Source: Tolypothrix sp. NIES-4075 | GTDB lineage: Bacteria > Cyanobacteriota > Cyanobacteriia > Cyanobacteriales > Nostocaceae | Length of the DNA stretch: 64,000 nucleotides | Assembly (NCBI RefSeq): GCF_002218085.1 | Contig: NZ_BDUC01000013.1 | Location: 1,669-65,668, forward strand | Direction: 5' to 3' | Shown: positions 1-8,687 of the stretch, one piece after another | Numbering within the stretch: position 1 is the first letter of the stretch | Layout of the letters: each line of letters starts with the position of its first letter | Position numbers and translations under genes: made by a program | Notes under the pieces: model-generated | What the model saw: only the letters and a program-made list of their open reading frames with translations | Told to the model about the DNA's origin: nothing | The model's database searches: none

Positions 1-206
1 CTACTCACGCCCCAAATATCAATTAATCCTATCAATTCACTTTACTTGAGACTAGTAGGCTGCCAAGACTACTATGCGGGGTTAAATAACGAACCGCAGA
101 GCCACAGAGAACACAGAGAGAACGAGAGAAAGATTCTAAAACTTGGTTTACTTAAGCATTGTTACTGTGGTGGACTACTAGGCTTTTTGTTATTCTAATT
201 ATGTAA

Positions 207-463
207 ACCACTTTTAGCAATTTATAGTTAACAGTTATGGCAGGTAGAAAGAAACTAGACCGCACAAATCTTCATGCAAGGGTTGCACCAGGGACGGGGG
301 ACAAGCTGAAAGAAATCGCACAATTACTAGGATATATCTACGATAATGAAGGCTCGACGGGACAATTGTTGGATGCGATCGCATCGGGTGAATTAATATT
401 AATTGCGACCAAAAATAGATAAATTACTCATAAAAGTGGTTGAAAATAGTATTTAAAAGTGGT
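207..463. promoter_or_regulatory. Three 10-bp iterated sites (TAAAAGTGGT) around the 61-aa gene
   Basis: The decamer TAAAAGTGGT occurs twice as a direct repeat at 431-440 and 454-463 (23-bp period) and once inverted at 207-216. The copies bracket the small gene at 237-422. This layout is what is expected of operators for a small autoregulating DNA-binding protein, or of short iterons. Function is inferred only. Confidence 0.4.
237..422 (+). CDS. Small hypothetical protein (61 aa), possible DNA-binding protein
   Basis: A 61-residue protein with a basic N-terminus (MAGRKKLDRTNLHARV), a central helix (GDKLKEIAQLLGY) and a C-terminal helix (TGQLLDAIASGEL). The pattern of a basic strand followed by two helices, and the phrase LLDAIASGE, resembles small CopG/ribbon-helix-helix-like proteins of cyanobacterial plasmids and islands; this is resemblance only. 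No strong ribosome-binding site precedes the ATG. The flanking decamers at 207-216, 431-440 and 454-463 could be its operators. It is isolated from other genes. Confidence 0.55.
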   Translation: MAGRKKLDRTNLHARVAPGTGDKLKEIAQLLGYIYDNEGSTGQLLDAIASGELILIATKNR

Positions 464-527
464 GTAAAATAAATGTGGGGATAAAAAAATCCCCTTTTCA
501 CTTATAAGCAAAAAGGAGGTAGTTAAA

Positions 528-716
528 ATAGCGAACAATCGCAATGGTCATCGAGGTTTTTGGAACCCGGTTAAAGTCTTCATTCGTTTAATCCAAGGAG
601 TTTGGAGAAAGCGGGATGAAGTATCGGGTGAGACTTACCTTGTAGACTCGGAAGTTGTGAGTCCAGTCGGCGGTGTCGGTTTCCGTCCCGTCGAACTGGC
701 GAACCCGAAGGGTTGA
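528..716 (+). CDS. Possible small ORF with an ATA start, overlapping a dispersed repeat
   Basis: A strong ribosome-binding site (AAGGAGGT, 512-520) is followed 7 nt later by an open frame beginning ATA-GCG-AAC at 528 and ending with TGA at 714-716 (about 62 codons). No ATG, GTG or TTG start lies in this frame near the site. The first half is basic and tryptophan-containing (NRNGHRGFWNPVKVFIRLIQ). The second half reads through a small dispersed repeat (614-716), so it may be fortuitous. Either a rare ATA initiation codon is used, the ORF is a relic, or the ribosome site belongs to something else. Confidence 0.25.
   Translation: MANNRNGHRGFWNPVKVFIRLIQGVWRKRDEVSGETYLVDSEVVSPVGGVGFRPVELANPKG
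614..716 (-). repeat. Small dispersed repeat (same family as the insert in dinB)
   Basis: Read on the minus strand this stretch contains CCCTTCGGGTTCG, then CGACGG, GGAAACCG and GTCTAC blocks, in the same order as in the element at 6798-6884 inside dinB. The shared blocks separated by variable spacers are typical of small dispersed repeats of Nostoc-like genomes. Confidence 0.6.
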
Positions 717-784
717 AAGTGACTTAGAAGATGTGGCAGACGAGCCACAACAAAGGTCGCAGAATGATGACAACTAATTAAACC

Positions 785-815
785 GATAGTCCCCAACTCA
801 TTCTTGGGGGCTATC
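785..815 (+). terminator. Hairpin downstream of the small ORF
   Basis: An inverted repeat, GATAG(T)CCCCAA then TTGGGG(G)CTATC, with a loop of about 7 nt, followed by TTCCTTG. It lies between the 528-716 frame and the gene at 844. It lacks a long T-run, so it is a candidate terminator only. Confidence 0.35.
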
Positions 816-843
816 TTCCTTGAAAATCTGAATACTTTTAATT

Positions 844-1173
844 ATGACAAATTCTAACACCGCAGTTGTTTGTCCCATTCATTATCAAATAATTCAACGC
901 AGAGGTAACGGTTGGGCATTTAAGCATGGCGAACCGTTTATAAATTTATTTAACGTTCCAGATTTATCGCCCGAAGAGGAGTTTGCAGCGTTTGGTACTT
1001 CGATGAAAAAAGTAGCACTAGCACTATTTCGCATCAATGGCGGTAAACAGGGTTATTACATAGCCGACATATTAGACAAAAAATACTACTACTGCGGTAG
1101 CGAGTGGGAAGATGTCAAAGCCAAATTAAAGAAATTGGGGATTGGTAGAGATGACCCAATGGAATATCTTTAG
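844..1173 (+). CDS. Hypothetical protein (109 aa)
   Basis: A 109-residue soluble protein starting at an ATG 28 nt after the hairpin. It has a mixed alpha/beta pattern (VALALFRINGGKQGYYIADILDK) and a Tyr-rich stretch (KKYYYCGSEWEDVKAKLKKLGI) ending near DDPMEYL. There are no membrane segments or signal peptide. I do not recognise the family with certainty; its appearance fits the conserved hypothetical proteins of cyanobacterial plasmids and islands. It directly precedes the glycerol kinase relic. Confidence 0.6.
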   Translation: MTNSNTAVVCPIHYQIIQRRGNGWAFKHGEPFINLFNVPDLSPEEEFAAFGTSMKKVALALFRINGGKQGYYIADILDKKYYYCGSEWEDVKAKLKKLGIGRDDPMEYL

Positions 1174-2315
1174 GGTAAAGCATTGAAATGAAGTGGTGGG
1201 AGGCGAGCGATGGCGCGGAGCGATCGCAGTCGATAATTTTCGCTCACGTAATGTCAATTCGCCCCTGAAGATGATATTTGTTTATAGTATGAGCGAAGTT
1301 TTGCAACACCTACGGGAGCAGGAATTGGGAAGTGCAACTTTATCCGAAGGCTATATTCTGGCACTGGACTTAGGTACAACAGGCAACCGCGCCAAATTAT
1401 TTGACTCAAGCAGTAAAGCTGTTGCCCAAACTTATAAAGAACTGACCCAGTATTATCCTCAACCTGGATGGTTAGAGCATGACCCTCAAGAAATTTGGCA
1501 CTCAAGTTGTGCGTTAGCCCAAAGTGCGATTCAAACTGCTCAGATAAATGCAAATGAAATTGTTGCTATTGGGTTAACAGTGCAGCGTGAAACCTGCTTG
1601 ATTTGGGATAAAACCACAGGCGAACCGCTCCACCGCGCAATTGTATGGCAGAATCGCCGCACTGCTGTTGAATGCGATCGCTTGATTTACCTTGGATATG
1701 AGTCAGAAATTTACGAGCGGACTGGATTAGTCATTGACGCTTATTTCTCAGCCACAAAGCTGCATTGGCTATTAGACCATACACCAGATGTTGATATCAA
1801 CAATGTTTTAGCAGGCACAATTGACACTTGGGTGTTGTGGAAACTGACGGGGGGAAAAGTTCACGCTACCGACCACAGCAATGCCAGCCGCACCATGTTG
1901 ATGAATTTGACAACTTGTGAGTGGGATGAGAAATTACTAGATTTATTTCAAATTCCTGCCTCTATCTTGCCTCAGATTCAGCCTAGCTTAGGAACATTTG
2001 GAGTCAGCGATGCTACCTTGTTTGGAGCAGAAATTCCCATCACTGCCCGGAAAGGGCGACCAGCAAGCTTCTTTGTTTGGTCATGGTTGCGCCAGCCCCG
2101 GTTTGATGAAATGTACTTACGGCACTGGTAGCTTTTTAGTAGCTTATACTGGTTCTCAAATTGTGCGTTCCCAACATCAACTAATTTCTACAGTGGCATG
2201 GACTCAAACTACCCATCAAGGTACTCTGTTAGTCAACTACGTCTTAGAAGGCAAGAAGGCAGTATGTTTACTAGTGGAGCTTGTATTCAGTGGTTACGCG
2301 ATCGCATGAAGTTAA

Positions 2316-3704
2316 CCCTGTTTTGTCACTCTAGGCAGAAGAAAAGTAGAAATCAGGGTGAGTCAGGAAAATAAATATTGAACTGGTGAGGTTATAAATA
2401 ATAGATTGAAGTTTAGAAAAACCCAAGGACAATTGGGTAATAGGAAAAACTGTTAACCAGGGATATATTAGGTTAAATAAAGTAAAAGGTTGAATTATTA
2501 AACGGAGATTGTTAAGAATGTTCTTCCAACCCTTTCCATCATCCCACCAAGGATGAGAAGCAAATTTTGATGGAGATTTTGGCACAGAAGACTGCATTTG
2601 TTCAGAGTGGAGACTAACCATTAAATAGCTACTACAAACAATCTCCCACCAGCGTTCAATATCTCTTTTGTGAGTCAAACGATAATCTGCCCAACCTAAT
2701 TCATTCTTACTTTGCTTCAACCCATACTCAACCCAAGTTCTTAACCCATAGAAGTTGCCTACATCTCTTGGTGTAATGTCTGGATAGTTACTCATGACAT
2801 ACCAAGTAGTGTTGCTAGGTAATTTCTCAATATCTGTAGTAATCTGCCAATACCTTTTTTCTCCACGTTTACCGTGAATTACTTCTCTAATATACCGATT
2901 TTCACTGCCCAGGTCAGAAAATACTCTTTTAAATCTCTGCCACTCTAAATATTGAGTATGTTGTCTCGGAAGTACCTCTACAGAATGCTTTGAGCGAATC
3001 GCTACTATATAGTTTAGATTCATTTCATCTAACACAGATATGAAATTAGTCCCACTCTCCCCATATAAACTATCTGCTAGTACTAAGTTAAATTTAAAGC
3101 CCATTGATTTTAGCTTCCGCATCAGCATTGCTGCTATTTGTGGCTTGGTTAAATACTTATCTTCTGGCTTTAATCTTTCACGAGGCTTGTATACTTCAAA
3201 CAGCAGTGGAAAGGTCATTCCGCAGAATACACCATACGCTGTCACCACCACGATTCCATTCTCAACTTTTCCTAAGTTTCCTATATACTGCCTTTTGACA
3301 TAATCTGTTGATGTTCCTTTCTTTCTGTCGCCAGTTTCGTCAATAATTAAAATGATTGGTCTGCCTTTTAGCACCTGTAAAATTAGCTCTAACCTAATGG
3401 TTCTTAACTTTTCTACATCACCTTGGGATGTAGTTAAAAAATGATGCAAGCCTTGCTGGTTATCCAATCCTACAATTTTCGCTATTTCTGGTAGGGTTTT
3501 CCGTTTTAGATCAGAAACACAGCCTAGATGAAGATATTTAAAAGCCTCAAAACTCCTAACATCTGGAAACAGGCTTTTATACCACTGGCAATATTCGTCC
3601 ACGAATTTGACTGTTGGTGCGGCTGGACGGGGCTGTACCATACTCTGTGTTTTGGTTCTAGCATTTGTACCTTATTATACTACTGCGAGAGTGACAAAAC
3701 AGGG
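2316..3704 (-). mobile_element. IS701-family insertion sequence, 1389 bp, complete
   Basis: Terminal inverted repeats of 17 bp are exact: CCCTGTTTTGTCACTCT at 2316-2332 and its complement at 3688-3704. A 4-bp TTAA flanks both sides (2312-2315 and 3705-3708) and is the likely target duplication. The element carries one transposase gene and interrupts the glycerol kinase gene. Confidence 0.9.
2331..3641 (-). CDS. IS701-family DDE transposase (436 aa)
   Basis: An intact 436-residue transposase of the IS701 group (related to IS4). DDE residues are visible as IILIIDETGDRKKG (first Asp), LVLADSLYGE (second Asp) and the Glu in YGLRTWVEYGLKQSKNELGW, the Y-(2)-R-(3)-E region. The stop codon lies inside the left inverted repeat. 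The ATG start is 47 nt inside the right repeat. The full length and intact ends suggest the element may still be active. Confidence 0.9.
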   Translation of the reverse strand: MVQPRPAAPTVKFVDEYCQWYKSLFPDVRSFEAFKYLHLGCVSDLKRKTLPEIAKIVGLDNQQGLHHFLTTSQGDVEKLRTIRLELILQVLKGRPIILIIDETGDRKKGTSTDYVKRQYIGNLGKVENGIVVVTAYGVFCGMTFPLLFEVYKPRERLKPEDKYLTKPQIAAMLMRKLKSMGFKFNLVLADSLYGESGTNFISVLDEMNLNYIVAIRSKHSVEVLPRQHTQYLEWQRFKRVFSDLGSENRYIREVIHGKRGEKRYWQITTDIEKLPSNTTWYVMSNYPDITPRDVGNFYGLRTWVEYGLKQSKNELGWADYRLTHKRDIERWWEIVCSSYLMVSLHSEQMQSSVPKSPSKFASHPWWDDGKGWKNILNNLRLIIQPFTLFNLIYPWLTVFPITQLSLGFSKLQSIIYNLTSSIFIFLTHPDFYFSSA

Positions 3705-4203
3705 TTAATTAAACAGAGTAGCGAAAGTGAGGAGATGGCTTTACGGGTCGCAGACAATGGTGGGGTGTACTTCGTTCCTGCATTTAGCGGACTGGGCGCA
3801 CCTCATTGGGATATGAGTGCGCTTAGGTGCATTTTTTGGTCTTACTGCTGGTGTGCAACCAGAGCATATGGTGCGAGCTGTATTAGAAGCGATCGCCTAT
3901 CAAGTAAAAGAAATAGTAATTGCAATTAATGCGTCTTCTAATACTGTTATAGAAGAGTTAGCCGTAGATGGTGGGATGAGCGAAAACAATTTTTTGTTGC
4001 AGTTTCAAGCAGATGTGTTAGAAATTGCGGTTAAACGCCCCGCAATGCGCGATACAACCGTGCAAGGCGTTGCGTTTGCGGCGGGTCTAGCTGTGGGATT
4101 TTGGGATGACTATCAAGCATTAGTACAAGGTCGAATAATTGACCGCTGTTTCTCGCCAAGTGCGCTTAATAACAACGCAGCAGACTTTGCCACTTGGCTT
4201 GAT

Positions 4204-5256
4204 GCTTTAGCAATGCAATTTCTTCAGTATGGTGGGGGATTATCTCTGTTACTGGGATTGATGACAGCGCTGTTGTTATTTAGTTCTGTTGTTGCTCATG
4301 AACTGGGACATAGCTTTATCGCCATTCGCGCTCGTAATTGATGTCAAATCAATCACGCTATTTATATTTGGTGGGCTGGCAAGCTTAGAAAAAGAGTCAA
4401 AAACCCCGGCAGATGCTTTTTGGGTGGCGATCGCAGGTCCAATAGTTAGCCTGTTGCTATTCGGTATATTTGTAGGCATTGGTTTTGGTACTGCCGCATC
4501 GGGACCATTGGCAGCAATTATCAGTGTACTGGCTTCTGTTAACTTGTCATTGGCGCTATTTAACTTAATTCCAGGCTTGCCATTAGATGGCGGAAATATA
4601 CTGAAAGCCATCATATGGAAAATTACGGGTAATCCTTATAAAGGTGTGGCTTTTGCCAGTCGAGTTGGGCAAGTCTTTGGTTGGGTGGCGATCGCAAGCG
4701 GTTTACTCCCGCTACTATTGTTTGGCAGCTTTGGTAACTTCTGGAACTTGTTAGTCGGTTTCTTCTTGCTGCGAAATGCAGGTAATGCGGCTCAATTTGC
4801 GAGGGTGCAAGAACAACTAACAGGTTTGACAGCAGCTGATGTGGTAACACCAGATAGCCCCATTGTTTCTGATAATATTACACTCAGAGAGTTTGCTCTG
4901 GAGCGGATATTGAGCGGAAAAAACTGGCATCGGTTCTTAGTAACTGATGATAACGAGCAATTAGTAGGTGCGATATCTATTGATGACATGCGTTTCATCA
5001 ATACTGCACTTTGGTCAGAAACTAAAGTCAAAGAAGTGATGCGACCAATCGAGCAGTCTAGCACCATACAATCCGATCAACCGTTGTTGGAAGTAGTACA
5101 ACTACTCGAAGGACACGCATTATCTTCACTTCCTGTGATTCGTGACAATGGCGTGCTAGTTGGAATCTTAGAAAAAGCTTCAATTATCAACAGGCTTATC
5201 CATGTTATTCAGAGTGGCAAAATTACCGGACAAAAACCACTCAAGATAAAGACTAT
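4204..5256 (+). pseudogene. M50-type site-2 metalloprotease with CBS domains, frameshifted
   Basis: The family cleaves membrane-embedded substrates. The zinc motif HELGH (VVAHELGHSFIAIR) is encoded near 4297-4335. The frame then shifts by one near 4335 and continues as IDVKSITLFIFGGLASLEKES, transmembrane helices, and the second zinc motif region FNLIPGLPLDGGNIL (NPDG-like LDG). Two CBS modules follow (ADVVTPDSPIVSDNITLREF and VKEVMRPIEQSSTIQSDQPLLEV). The start codon is lost, because the upstream frame belongs to the glycerol kinase tail. The last CBS module breaks off near 5220, where another gene fragment begins. Both ends and the frame are damaged, so it is a relic. Confidence 0.8.
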
Positions 5257-5792
5257 GAAATTGTTAAACTTTCATTACCAGATAATCCGAATAATCAACT
5301 AAGTTTTCAGCGAAACTATCAACAAGCCGAAGCAGGACATCTAGGTAAAGTTTCTAAAACGTGTTTGCAATATGCCGATTACAAGGATAAACTTAACAAT
5401 CCTAACAAGCAGCAAATCATCAAAACTATTAATCAGAAACAAGCGGAAATTAATACTCTTAAACAAGCCAATCGCACTATTAAAGCCCAATATGACTCAA
5501 GTTATTAGAAAAAATTGCAGGTCAGGGTCGTGAACAATCAATTAATAAAGTCAGTGCTGAAAAAGCTAAACAGACCTTAGAAGAAAATAATCGCCAAATT
5601 TCTACCCTTAAACAAGAAAATTCTACTCTTAAAAATGAACTGCTTGCAAAACCTGAAAGTATTAGTTTTATAGCCTTTATTAAAGATGATAATCAATTCC
5701 AGGAAGTTGAGAAAGGCTATCAGCAGGCATCATTTAAATCGACAAAGGTTGTGGAAGTGAGGCGGGATGAGGACGCGAATATTATTGAGTAA
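5229..5792 (+). pseudogene. Coiled-coil protein relic
   Basis: An open frame with no start runs from about 5229 to a TAG at 5505-5507. A second open frame follows directly to TAA at 5790-5792 (EKIAGQGREQSINK onward). Joined, they make a lysine- and glutamine-rich coiled coil (QIIKTINQKQAEINTLKQ, then EENNRQISTLKQENSTLKNE) ending SISFIAFIKDD. A single frameshift or stop near 5505 divides them, and the 5' end is truncated against the M50 relic. I do not recognise the family. It ends 12 nt before dinB and may once have been cotranscribed with it. Confidence 0.5.
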
Positions 5793-5804
5793 CAATTAAT
5801 CAAG

Positions 5805-6968
5805 GTGAATCAAGTAAGAAAAATTATCCACATCGACATGGATGCTTTTTACGCATCGGTAGAGCAGCGCGATAATCCTTCCTTACGAGGCAAGGCGTTA
5901 GTGGTAGGTGCAACTCCCAACCAACGCGGTGTAGTAGCTGCTGCTAGTTACGAAGCAAGAAAATTTGGCATCCACTCAGCCATGCCTTCACGAATTGCGA
6001 TCGCCAAATGTCCTCACCTTATATTTACCCGTCCCCGCTTCGAGGTCTACCGTGAAGTTTCAGCGCAAATCCATGCTATCTTTGAGCGTTATACAAATTT
6101 AGTTGAGCCAGTGGCACTTGATGAAGCTTATCTCGATGTCACTGAGAACAAGTTAGGTTTACCTTATGCAAGCACTGTTGCCAGACACATTAGAGCCGAT
6201 ATCTTCCGAGAAACCAACCTGACGGCATCGGCAGGCGTATCCGTCAATAAGTTTCTAGCAAAAATGGCATCAGGCGCGAATAAACCGAATGGACTAACAG
6301 TAATTCTGCCAGAAGATGCTGAAACTTTTGTAGAACAACTGCCCATTGAAAAGTTTCATGGCATTGGAGAGGTGACTGCTACCAAAATGCACTCGTTGGG
6401 CATTCGTACTGGCACAGATTTGAAACAGCTTAAGCTTGCTAAATTAATCCACCATTTTGGTAAAGCGGGTCATTACTACTATAAAATTGCCAGGGGACAA
6501 GACGACCGTGCAGTAGAACCAAATCGCATTCGTAAATCGATTGGTGCTGAAACATCGTTTGCCAAAGATTTAAGCGATCGCACCCAAATGCTGTTGGAAC
6601 TCGAACAAATTGCTCAAACTGTAAAGCAGCGTTTAGAGCAGCACCAAACGGGAGGACGCACTTTAACGCTTAAAGTAAAGTTTTCTGACTATCAACAAAT
6701 CACGCGCAGCAAAACTATGCTGTCTTCGATTAAAGAATTGAGTGCGATCGCTTATGTCGCAAAGGAACTATTTGAAGGAATTGAACTGAGCGATGTCTCA
6801 CGACAAGCCCTTCGGGTTCGGGGGTTCGCAATCGACGGAAACCGCCAAGACTGCGACCCCCTCACCGCTCCGCGTCTACGCAGTATTCGGTTATTGGGCA
6901 TTTCGCTATCAAATCTTGATAATGTCCAAACATCCCAAGCTATTCAACTAGCATTATTTGAATCTTGA
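5805..6968 (+). CDS. dinB: DNA polymerase IV (Y-family translesion polymerase)
   Basis: A 387-residue error-prone polymerase that copies past DNA lesions. Catalytic carboxylates are visible in HIDMDAFYASVEQ (first Asp pair) and VALDEAYLDVT (Asp-Glu). The steric gate region (DAFYAS), the conserved VVAAASYEARKFGI, and the helix-hairpin-helix FHGIGEVTATKMHSLGI are present. The little-finger domain ends IRLLGISLSNLDN. The start is GTG at 5805; no better start exists before the conserved HIDMD. Compared with the usual length, it carries about 28 extra residues just before IRLLG, encoded by a small dispersed repeat (6798-6884) that keeps the frame. It is probably still functional. It is the only intact enzyme gene of its neighbourhood. 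Confidence 0.95.
   Translation: MNQVRKIIHIDMDAFYASVEQRDNPSLRGKALVVGATPNQRGVVAAASYEARKFGIHSAMPSRIAIAKCPHLIFTRPRFEVYREVSAQIHAIFERYTNLVEPVALDEAYLDVTENKLGLPYASTVARHIRADIFRETNLTASAGVSVNKFLAKMASGANKPNGLTVILPEDAETFVEQLPIEKFHGIGEVTATKMHSLGIRTGTDLKQLKLAKLIHHFGKAGHYYYKIARGQDDRAVEPNRIRKSIGAETSFAKDLSDRTQMLLELEQIAQTVKQRLEQHQTGGRTLTLKVKFSDYQQITRSKTMLSSIKELSAIAYVAKELFEGIELSDVSRQALRVRGFAIDGNRQDCDPLTAPRLRSIRLLGISLSNLDNVQTSQAIQLALFES
6798..6884 (+). repeat. Small dispersed repeat inserted in frame in dinB
   Basis: The stretch has the blocks CCCTTCGGGTTCG, ATCGACGGAAACCGCCAAGA, CTCACCGCTCCGCGTCTACG, the typical order of a Nostoc small dispersed repeat. It encodes residues of the type RVRGFAIDGNRQDCDPLTAP that have no counterpart in the polymerase family. 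Confidence 0.65.
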
Positions 6969-7077
6969 AGACTATAAGGAAATTATTACTTAGCTTTACT
7001 GAGGAAATTGTGATTTTTAGTTATAAGTTAAGCTTTGCCACCGCATCGCTACTGCATTACTGCACTAATAAGAAATA

Positions 7078-7371
7078 TTAGAATTCTGTAAGCTCAACTT
7101 TACGACCATCGGGGTCTGTTAACACTATTCGACGACCCCACGGGGTTGACTGGATAGTGGGTAATACGGTATATCCAATTTCTTGAAGTTTAATAAGTAC
7201 AGCATCAATGTTGGCGACCCTAAACCCCAGCATCGTTGCACCACTTTGTACTAAGCTTATTGCAGACTCATTGCTGCCTGGATAAATTTCGATTGTACTT
7301 GTACCTAACGTACAGGCATAATGAATCACTACAATTTTTGGACAAGGAGAAGATAGACTATTTGGAACCAC
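7078..7371 (-). pseudogene. VOC (glyoxalase/bleomycin-resistance fold) protein, 5'-truncated
   Basis: The C-terminal half of a VOC-fold domain is clear: HYACTLGTSTIEIYPG, MLGFRVANIDAVLIKLQEIGY and the end GRRIVLTDPDGRKVELTEF, with the metal-binding Glu near the end. A full VOC domain of about 120 residues would need an N-terminal beta-alpha-beta unit before HYA. Here only about 15 unrelated residues precede it, and DNA beyond 7325 belongs to the opposite-strand PEP-CTERM relic. It is probably a non-functional fragment; an alternative is a very short half-domain protein. Confidence 0.65.
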
Positions 7372-7668
7372 CAGGGGTACTGCTACACTTGACTTCCACG
7401 CATCTTGTGGGCACGGTTTCTGACACTATAAGTATCACTGGTGGTAATGGTAGATTCAGCGGTGCTATTGGCACACTCATCTTGTCCGAGAATCTTACAC
7501 TTAATCCAGACCCCACTGCTCCCGTAAGAGGTCTACCTCTAATCAAAGGTTCGTTTCAAACGTTCCAAACAGTTCCACCAAGCGACAAATATAACATCAC
7601 TGGTTGGTCTAGGAGTAATTGGAGTTGGTTTCCTATTGCGCCGACGTAGACTTGGAGTTGCTGATTAA
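7360..7668 (+). pseudogene. PEP-CTERM secreted protein relic, frameshifted
   Basis: The frame from about 7360 reads TSTHLVGTVSDTISITGGNGRFSG and AIGTLILSENLTLN, a beta-rich segment like the secreted domains of cyanobacterial PEP-CTERM proteins. Near 7595 the original frame goes into a false tail. The neighbouring frame gives TSLVGLGVIGVGFLLRRRR, a hydrophobic helix plus arginine cluster ending at TAA 7666-7668. This is the classic PEP-CTERM anchor without an intact PEP motif. One frameshift and the missing 5' end make it a relic. Confidence 0.65.
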
Positions 7669-7819
7669 TCGACGTTTGAAGCGATCGCACTACCCATTCA
7701 TCAACTAAAATCATGCTTGTTGGATTAACAAACACGAACTGTGGAACCTCACCAACTTGACCTATTCTCAAACCTTTCACTCTTCCCCAGCACCTCTAGA
7801 GCAGAGACGCTGGTGATGA

Positions 7820-8104
7820 GTGTTGATGCGCTGCTCAAGTAGAAAGCGCAAATATTTGACTACCAGCAGCGCACTCCTAGAAAGTGCGCCACCACAGCAA
7901 ACAGCGTTATTCGATATTGCACCCAAACACTGCGACCCCGACCGGATTGATCCGCTCACACTGCAACTGCAATCAATGTCCTTTTACCGAATGCCAGCTT
8001 CTTGTCCAGGGGAAGCATGTTTGTATTTTGTTGTTGACTTTGCGGCTGGCTTAATTTTGTATGTGGGGGAAACTTGCAGAAGTAACAAGCGGTGGAAAGG
8101 TATG
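7820..8104 (+). pseudogene. GIY-YIG nuclease-like protein, truncated
   Basis: The segment DPDRIDPLTLQLQSMSFYRMP followed by GEACLYFVVDFAAGLILYVGETCRSNKRWKG matches the start of the GIY-YIG-like proteins common in cyanobacteria (strand with YFV, then ILYVGET, then RWKG). After the Gly near 8104 the similarity ends and a foreign tail runs to a stop at 8138-8140. The catalytic second half is missing. The ATG at 7820 is only the first available start. Treated as a fragment. Confidence 0.6.
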
Positions 8105-8161
8105 GGCTACTTTTTTATTGCGTCGAAAACGCCATATTAATGCCTCTAATTAACCTAATAA

Positions 8162-8332
8162 CTACTGTGCGGTGTAGCGGGAGAATGTCAACCAAAGGGG
8201 ACAACCGTTTGGGGAGTTAAATGTAACATTTTTATCCGTGAGTCCGGCGTATGGTTTTCTTCTGTGGTTGCAGCACTTCTGGGATTGGGAAATGCGATCG
8301 CACCCCAGTTAAGAGTGGAATTAAAGGGGTAA
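8162..8332 (+). other. Open reading frame relic without a start codon
   Basis: A 56-codon open frame bounded by TAA upstream and TAA at 8330-8332 reads CGVAGECQPKGTTVWGVKCNIF, then IRESGVWFSSVVAALLGLGNAIAPQLRVELKG. The composition looks protein-like, but no ATG, GTG or TTG start is present in frame. I do not recognise it; it is most likely the 3' remains of a lost gene. Confidence 0.3.
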
Positions 8333-8453
8333 TGAAAACGCGGTTGCTCCTCTGATGAAGTGCGATCGCCCTACCTTAACCGTCAATAAGAGCGCCATAT
8401 AGCAATATCGTTGTATATCCTTGCAGTAATATACAACGGGCTTAGGTTTTGCG

Positions 8454-8687
8454 ATGTGGTTAAAATATGGCGTAGATAAAAACGGGACATTAGTGAATAT
8501 CGTTGATATCACTAGGGGAAAGACTCCGCTTAAGTGTCCCTATTGCAATTGTGGGCTGACTGCCAAAAAGGGCAATCGTAAAGAGCATCACTTTGCCCAT
8601 ACTGAAGAAACCTGCCGTCCGGTAGCGAAGCGGGAGTTTCCAGTTCTGCCACTATATGTTTGCGAGCCGCAACAGCTAGAAACCTAA
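8454..8687 (+). pseudogene. CoiA-like zinc-ribbon protein, probably truncated
   Basis: A 77-residue protein with MWLKYGVDKNGTLVNI, then the zinc knuckle LKCPYCNCGLTAKKG and KEHHFAHTEETC. This arrangement (CxxC ... HHFAH) is the N-terminal zinc region of competence-protein CoiA-like proteins found in cyanobacterial islands. After REFPVLPLY the sequence turns into a short unrelated tail (VCEPQQLET), so the rest of the protein has been lost. No catalytic nuclease core is present. Confidence 0.55.

Larger units (their letters stand above)
1271..4203 (+). pseudogene. glpK: Glycerol kinase (FGGY family), broken by frameshifts and an IS701 element
   Basis: Glycerol kinase uses ATP to phosphorylate glycerol. 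The N-terminal half reads YILALDLGTTGNRAKLFDSS, then VQRETCLIWD and IVWQNRRT, all FGGY hallmarks. Near 2050 the frame shifts; GDQQASLFGHGC and TYGTGSFL continue in another frame. Near 2245-2262 an 8-bp tandem duplication (AGAAGGCA twice) shifts it again. The IS701 element (2316-3704) splits the gene at a TTAA. Removing it restores an exact join from IQWLRDRMKL to IKQSSESEEMALRVADNGG. A further shift near 3830 separates FSGLGAPHWDM from GAFFGLTAGVQPEHMV. The tail fuses in frame with an M50 protease near 4203. The precise start is uncertain. The gene is certainly non-functional. Confidence 0.9.

Noticed and set aside
588..773. Minus-strand ORF of 61 codons over the dispersed repeat
   Set aside because: Most of its sequence is the reverse reading of the small dispersed repeat at 614-716; no ribosome site.
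7556..7780. Minus-strand ORF containing GLRIGQVGEVPQFVFVNPTSMILV
   Set aside because: The first half looks protein-like and may be a fragment of a lost gene, but the second half overlaps the PEP-CTERM relic and I recognise no family.
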